Shown: in pieces, positions 58,485 through 64,000 of the stretch
Layout: each line of letters starts with the position of its first letter
Position numbering within the stretch: position 1 is the stretch's first letter
Source of the DNA: Protonemura montana
Lineage: Eukaryota; Arthropoda; Insecta; Plecoptera; Nemouridae
Assembly (NCBI GenBank): GCA_947568835.1
Contig: OX387603.1
Span: 16,268,651 to 16,332,650, forward strand
DNA: 64,000 nucleotides
Direction of reading: 5' to 3'
Program-made: the position numbers and the translations under genes
The notes under the pieces: generated by a model
Database searches by the model: none
What the model saw: only the letters and a program-made list of their open reading frames with translations
What the model was told of the DNA's origin: nothing

Positions 58485-60740
58485 GTGATTCATAACCTCA
58501 AATACGGTGCAAAACACATTATTTTTGTACTAATATCATTTTAAAATTTTCCAACATCATATAATAAGGAGGGTTAAGGTTCAATGACACTGACCACATC
58601 TCATGTGTAGATTCTCAGGCCAACTTTCAGCGTAATATGTTTGGATAGTGGTCGACCACAAAACACAGCCATCATAATCCTTTCTCTTTTTGGAATAGCC
58701 CCTTTCGACTCGAGCATCATTTGAACCTGTGTGGTCTTCACAGGCGCAATACGCTATAAACAAATAAAACAACTAACTTGGGAACAATTTGATCGAATGT
58801 CAGATAGATGGTTCTAGCTGTTGAAATATTGTCAGTCTGAGGAAGAGGTATTTCGGTGCTGTGACACAGTGGCCCGGTGTGGCTTGAACAGTGCAGTACC
58901 CCGACCTCGGCGAGGACTCTGGATGGAGAGCGTTCATAGGCAGAGAGTGGTCAAACACATGCGCACATTAGCCACGATTTTTAAACTATGTGTTGTAATT
59001 AGCAAAGCTCTGTCATTGTCTAGAAGTGTGTGCAGAGATTAATTTGCATTAACCCAGCTACGTATGTGTATAAAGGTAGTTTGTTTTCTAAAAAAGTTCA
59101 TCAACCAAGGAAACAGTTAGAACGTAGAAGGCAACTGAAGACGGGATATTGTTTTCTCGATGCTGGATCCAAGTTCTAGTGTCCTCTTTGCAAATATATC
59201 GTACAGACTGTTTACTTAAATTCCCGGCTGAGAGATGCAGAAAAGAGCTGCCAACCATCTTAGAGAATTTATCGTTGATGCAAATAAACGTCAGTTCCGT
59301 GCCTCGGTTCAAGATGCCCACTCTCCAACTGCGACAGCCATCTAGACGAGCATCCAGGGAAAGATGCTGCGTGATCCATCACTGGGCTGTCCACGGCGAG
59401 ACGCGGTGACAAATTGTCGCGCGACGCACTCGAGATGAGCGACGGAAATAATGCGTGATCGATCTTCGTGCGAGCTGTCAACGCACTAAACCACTCCAGA
59501 GGTCCGGAGTTCGAGACTTCTGGCGGTGGACAACACCGAAATGAAGTATTCAAACAAGTTGTTTTGCCAGCTGGAGTTTAGGTATAGAAATAAAAGCTGA
59601 CGTTAGGTCAGCTACAGGCTGTATGGGTCGCTATTACAGAAGTTGTGTTGCCACCTACACATCAATCATTGATGACTTTGCCCTATTTTCAAGAAGGTTC
59701 TTTCGGCTTTTCATCAAGGTCTGGCATGCAAGTTTTCTTTTCAGGTCGACATGCGAGGTTGCATAAAGGCCAGGGGCCCAAAGCAAAGTTTATGTTTTAA
59801 CTCGGAGTTTAAAATGATGATCCAATCACAGATGGTGTTTCCAGATTTTCAGGTGTTGTTACCATGGTGATGACAACTTCACCCCCAAATTAATGGAGGT
59901 GAAGCCTATACTCTACTTTGCGGGTTTAGCTTTAAGGGGTTTTTGAATAAAAATCGTGCCGTTTTTACATTTCACTGTCCAGAGATTAGATGTTGATGTC
60001 CGACAACCACATTTATCACACATTTTAGAATTACATACCAATTACACACAATCCACACATAGTTAAAAATAGTAAAAGCATTTGTCTGATAGCTGATGAG
60101 GAATTCTTGCTGCCTGAAATAGTTCTTTAGGTCAGTTGGTAAAAAATATCAAAGCTTTTCTGTTTGAAACATACGATTTTTATTTTTACAGATGTGTATT
60201 CCTTGTAAGTCGGATTTATTTCAATCCTCGGTTCCTTCGACTCATGACCGATGCTTCCAAGAACGGGAAATCGCATACAAATATCAGGAAACCAGGTCAC
60301 TTGGGCTGATAACAAAAAGTCACCAAATCACCAGAAACAAGTTACAAAGATTTAAACCTCTGTGTAGCCCGTTTCGTCTCCTTATCATTAAAGATAGGTT
60401 ATGCCTAATCTTTACTAAATTGTTCCAATACTTCACGTCACCTTTAAAGGCCTCCGTAAAAAATGATCAACCCGGGCAAGTTGATCGAAGATGCTTCTAA
60501 AAAGCAAGGAATGCCGGGACAAGTGATCGTTTGTTGACCTAACACGACTATGATGCCCCTGGTAGCGATGATGTCTTGTTATTGTTCTCAACATCTCAAG
60601 ACGCTGCCGAGGTAAGGCCCTGACTGATGGCGTCGTGTCCAAAGACAAGGTCGAGAGCTACCGATAATGTTCCGACATCGATCATCGATTCGCGCTACAA
60701 GACAATGACTACAGACACTTTTGTTCAACAATCCACCTCG

Positions 60741-60777
60741 CTTTCTTCTTCTTCCTCTTCTTCCTCCCTCTTCTTCG
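60741..60777. repeat. CTT-rich polypyrimidine tract
   Basis: A stretch made almost wholly of TTC, CCT and CTT words, with a polypurine opposite strand. Confidence 0.85.
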
Positions 60778-63700
60778 CAGTTTTGTTGTTGATAAGCGTG
60801 TGTTAGTTGCTTGGCAGCGGCGAAAGATTGGTATGTAATTAAACTACGGATAGATGGCGACACTGGGGCTACAGAAAAATAAGCGAGTTGATGTGGTGAT
60901 GTCGACTGTTAATCAACAACAGTACCTTAAAACTTGTTAAACATTTAATTTCACTACGGGGCGATTTATAAAATGGGTGACACTTGGGTGGAATTACACA
61001 GGAGAGCAATAGTGTAATCAGTTAATTAGTTTATGATAGTTTTAAGAAGCACTGTCGTATCTTTTTTTAAAGTTGCTATCGAATTCCTTTCTGTAATCAT
61101 GTCCTCCAAGTACTTGTGTACCAAGCTTCTGACAAGCTAAGTTCCGTGACCCAGTGGAGCTAAAGGTATCAGATGAAACGCATGTGCCGTCGATAATTAG
61201 CATTGCAATCAATACCTGAATGAAACAATAATTATCGCTAGCCACAGTTGATATAGGTATTATACAGGTAGATAGATAGACATCTAGTCGGAACTGTCAA
61301 GACGGTTCTGATATGTCAAGTTTCAAAACGTGAATGAAACAATTGTCTATATCCAGTGACTTATAGTAGATAACTCTCCATGCACAGAAGAGGTGAATGA
61401 GCCGTTGACAATCATTTGTCTTCTAATAAATATTGATTAGTAGGAATTACAGGCTGCGATATTTGAGATACGACGTAAGTCAACATTGGTGTTGTAACAG
61501 CATTTTTCCCTCCGTTGTTCCGCGCTCTCTCGCTCTTCGCTCCGCAGTGCACGCTGTTGACGAGCGGTGCGGTGAGAGAGATGGCGCTGTATGCACAGGC
61601 GATTAGCAAGTCGCGGGTCCGACGGCTCGTCGCCGGCGCAGCGAGCAGCGACATTCCTAGCTGCGCTGCGACGATCGCGGGCAGCGCGCTTTGCGGCAGC
61701 TTCGTGCACTCATGGAGCTTGTGGGGTCCTAAAGTATTTGAGGGGCATTATGATGTGGCCAGCCCGGTCTTTTTTCTTGGTCGATTTCTTCTTTTTGATG
61801 CCGTGAAACTGGGTTCTTTTACGGTTGAAATTCTTATCCCTGTTCAGTCGTTGGTTCCAATGGCTATGCATACATAATCCTGCGACACTGGCTTTGGTAT
61901 TTGGTCGAGGTGTCTTTTATTATGAATTTTGACCATCTGATTTTCTTTCTTATTTTGGTGACCAAACGGTCCAGTGTCCACATCGCTTTTCAGCAGCAAA
62001 GTTTGTTAGATTTCACTTCCTCACCAAACTACAAAACCTAAATGAAATCATCGAGCTTCCAAAAGCTGCCGTTGATTGTTTCATCCAACGAAGTTAAACT
62101 CGCTTTACCATTCAACATTCAGTTTTTTTCTGTGACGGAAGCTTTCTGAATTTACTTTGAAACTCTTTCTACTTATTTACAACGATAATGGAGGTTGGGC
62201 GCCGCCGTAAGCCATTTCCCTAATTTGCTTTCCATTGATGAATGCCCGACGCCTACGTTTCCTTCCGGCGCCTGGCGTCGCGACGTCGTAACAAGGTTTG
62301 ACTGCCGGGATTCGATTAGATTAGGCTGCGCAGAGCGTCTCGTCGCGCAGCCGTTGGCAGTCGACACTGCGCAGCGGCCAAAGGTCGCGAACATTGAAAT
62401 GGCATGCTGCAACCGCCAAGAGGGGAAATCCGAAGACGGCAGAGAAAATTAGCAAATTTTTTAACATTTGGTAATCAGTTTTACCTAATTGGCCCATAAT
62501 TAGTTCGCGCAAAGAACCAAAGAACTCTTAACATTCTGATTGTAAAATAACTTGCCATTCATGTATAGGGGGATTTGTATTGTTACCAAATTAAACCATT
62601 TGTGGTGGAGGGAAATTAAAAAGATAATTCATATCTGTGCATCTAACTCCACGATGGGTATATGATCACTTTGTAACATTTCCACTTAACAAAACGGCGA
62701 AAAGAAACAAGCGAAAAAACACTGCGTACCTATGACAGCATAGCAAACTCCATCCATTACTCACATCCTCATCACCTGCAAATCGCAAGTAACACCGTGG
62801 TCACCGAATACCTCTGATCACGCTCCGACCGCTGCCGCGCAAAGCTGCAACAGTGGCCACGGTGGCCGGTCTGCATTGCCGCCTCAGGCGTGCATCGTAA
62901 ACACTGGTCGCATTACTAGCCACTTGGCACTGCATACGATTACCAGGGAGCTCTGCAGCCACCAACGACGTCGCCAACGTCCGAGCACAGCCCGAGCCAC
63001 GGCAGTCATGTCAAGACCATGTCAATTACGCGCAGCGGTCGACCGCTTGCGGCTATCGGTCTACTTTGAATCAATTACCAACGATATTTATCGGCCCATC
63101 ACCATTTTATAGAGCAATCAAAAGGCATTGTCTGCAGTCGCCTTTTTATTGATGCTTGTTTAAAAGACATGGTCTCGCCCCAAAGATAATGACTTTGATG
63201 GATGATGGACGAGAGAGATGCGAAGGTCGCTCAGGTGGATGGTAAAGTGAGATGGCTAAAGTACGAGTCGATCTGGGGGTTTTGGTACAGATGAGTGATT
63301 TGATTCGCAGAAGCTAGTCGTTTTGGTAGATCATTTGGCGTGCTTTGCAGTGACGCCGCCGTTCTTCTGGAGGCGAGAAACACCCTTTGATGTCCCGCTT
63401 TTCAGTGTGCGCCGGCGCCACACAGATTGTGATCGTTATGAGAGTGTACTGACCAAGACCGCGGTTTGGAGTCCGATCTGGACGATCGTAACAGCTGACG
63501 GCGAGTAACGCATTGTTCCCGTAGGCGCGGGCAGGACATCCTGGCCAGTCTTCGTCCTACGCTCCCACTAGAGTCGACGGCGTCCCGGATTCCTACACAG
63601 GCGTCTGAGAAACGAGTGTTTTCGTCGCCATTTGGTCGCGACGCGTTCGATCATTAGAGGAACATGCGAGAAGAACATGGTCTTCGCCACGGACGAGTCC

Positions 63701-64000
63701 GGCGACCACGAATACGACGAGGGGGTCGGGTGGGGTCGACAGGCGACGCGTGCGTGGGTAGCTGGCTGCGTTCCGTGCCGGTGCTGGCCGCGGCTGACAT
63801 AATCAATTACCTGCGATGTGGAACAGTATATCGACGTGGTAAGATGAAGATGGCGACTTCAGGTGTCCAAGTGTCTAGACAGCAGTTTTTGCATAAGCCA
63901 GGTGACGCAATAGGGACAGGAAAATAAACGCTTTCTTTTTGAAGTTGTATTAAAACATTGAAATGATTAGTGCATATTTCGTTGCTTATACTTCAGATTG

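Larger units (their letters stand above)
55691..64000. other. Gene-free right end with GC-rich islands
   Basis: AT-rich DNA alternates with GC/CpG-rich patches at about 55940-56230, 58140-58350, 59300-59530, 61500-61760, 62190-62450, 62770-63060 and 63340-63840. A polypyrimidine CTT-rich run is at 60741-60777 and a 19-bp direct repeat at 57756 and 58466. Open frames across the islands do not resemble known proteins. Confidence 0.5.

Noticed and set aside
1..64000. CRISPR arrays, bacterial operons, rRNA genes and known microRNA seeds
   Set aside because: No regularly spaced direct repeats, no complete 5S, 18S or 28S gene, and no match to well-known conserved animal microRNAs that I could recall.

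Overview
This is nuclear DNA from an animal, most likely an invertebrate. It is AT-rich, has short exons split by GT-AG introns, carries eukaryotic genes (a PIR-1/DUSP11-type RNA phosphatase and an SREK1-type splicing factor), a pol III tRNA gene, and short interspersed elements built on 5S rRNA and tRNA promoters. There is no bacterial-style operon, Shine-Dalgarno signal or CRISPR array. I cannot name the species.

Left part (1-19.3 kb) is the gene-bearing part. At the left edge a minus-strand ORF of at least 462 codons runs off the window. It has Cys/His clusters and looks like a multi-copy, mobile-element-type gene, probably sitting in an intron of the next gene. At 3.3-3.7 kb on the minus strand is the first coding exon of an SREK1-like SR-related splicing regulator (RRM1). 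About 1.2 kb away, head to head on the plus strand, starts a complete nine-exon gene for a PIR-1/DUSP11-like RNA 5'-triphosphatase. Its exons join in frame to 398 residues, with the HCX5R signature split-exon coded and a C-terminal tail of seven 10-residue tandem repeats. The two RNA-metabolism genes probably share a divergent promoter. Intron 5 of the phosphatase gene holds a poly-G run, a MITE-like hairpin, a decayed 5S-SINE and homeodomain-site-rich islands.

Middle part (19.3-26.4 kb) begins just past the phosphatase gene with a short piggyBac-type non-autonomous element (TTAA target sites, 16-bp perfect inverted ends). Then come a second copy of a repeat also present in the phosphatase intron, a 20-bp perfect palindrome, a complete tRNA-His(GTG) gene with a T-run terminator, and a 5S-derived SINE.

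Right part (26.4-64 kb) has no gene I can support. It is AT-rich DNA broken by short GC/CpG-rich islands, with two well-preserved 5S-SINE copies (one with an 11-bp perfect target site duplication), a rearranged copy, minisatellite-like repeats and homopolymer runs. The islands could be enhancers, promoters or 5' untranslated exons of a neighbouring gene, but nothing in their translations is recognisable.

The most interesting items are the 5S-rRNA-derived SINE family and its young copy, the piggyBac MITE, the repeat-tailed PIR-1 protein with a long overlapping frame, and the uncharacterised Cys/His protein gene at the left edge.
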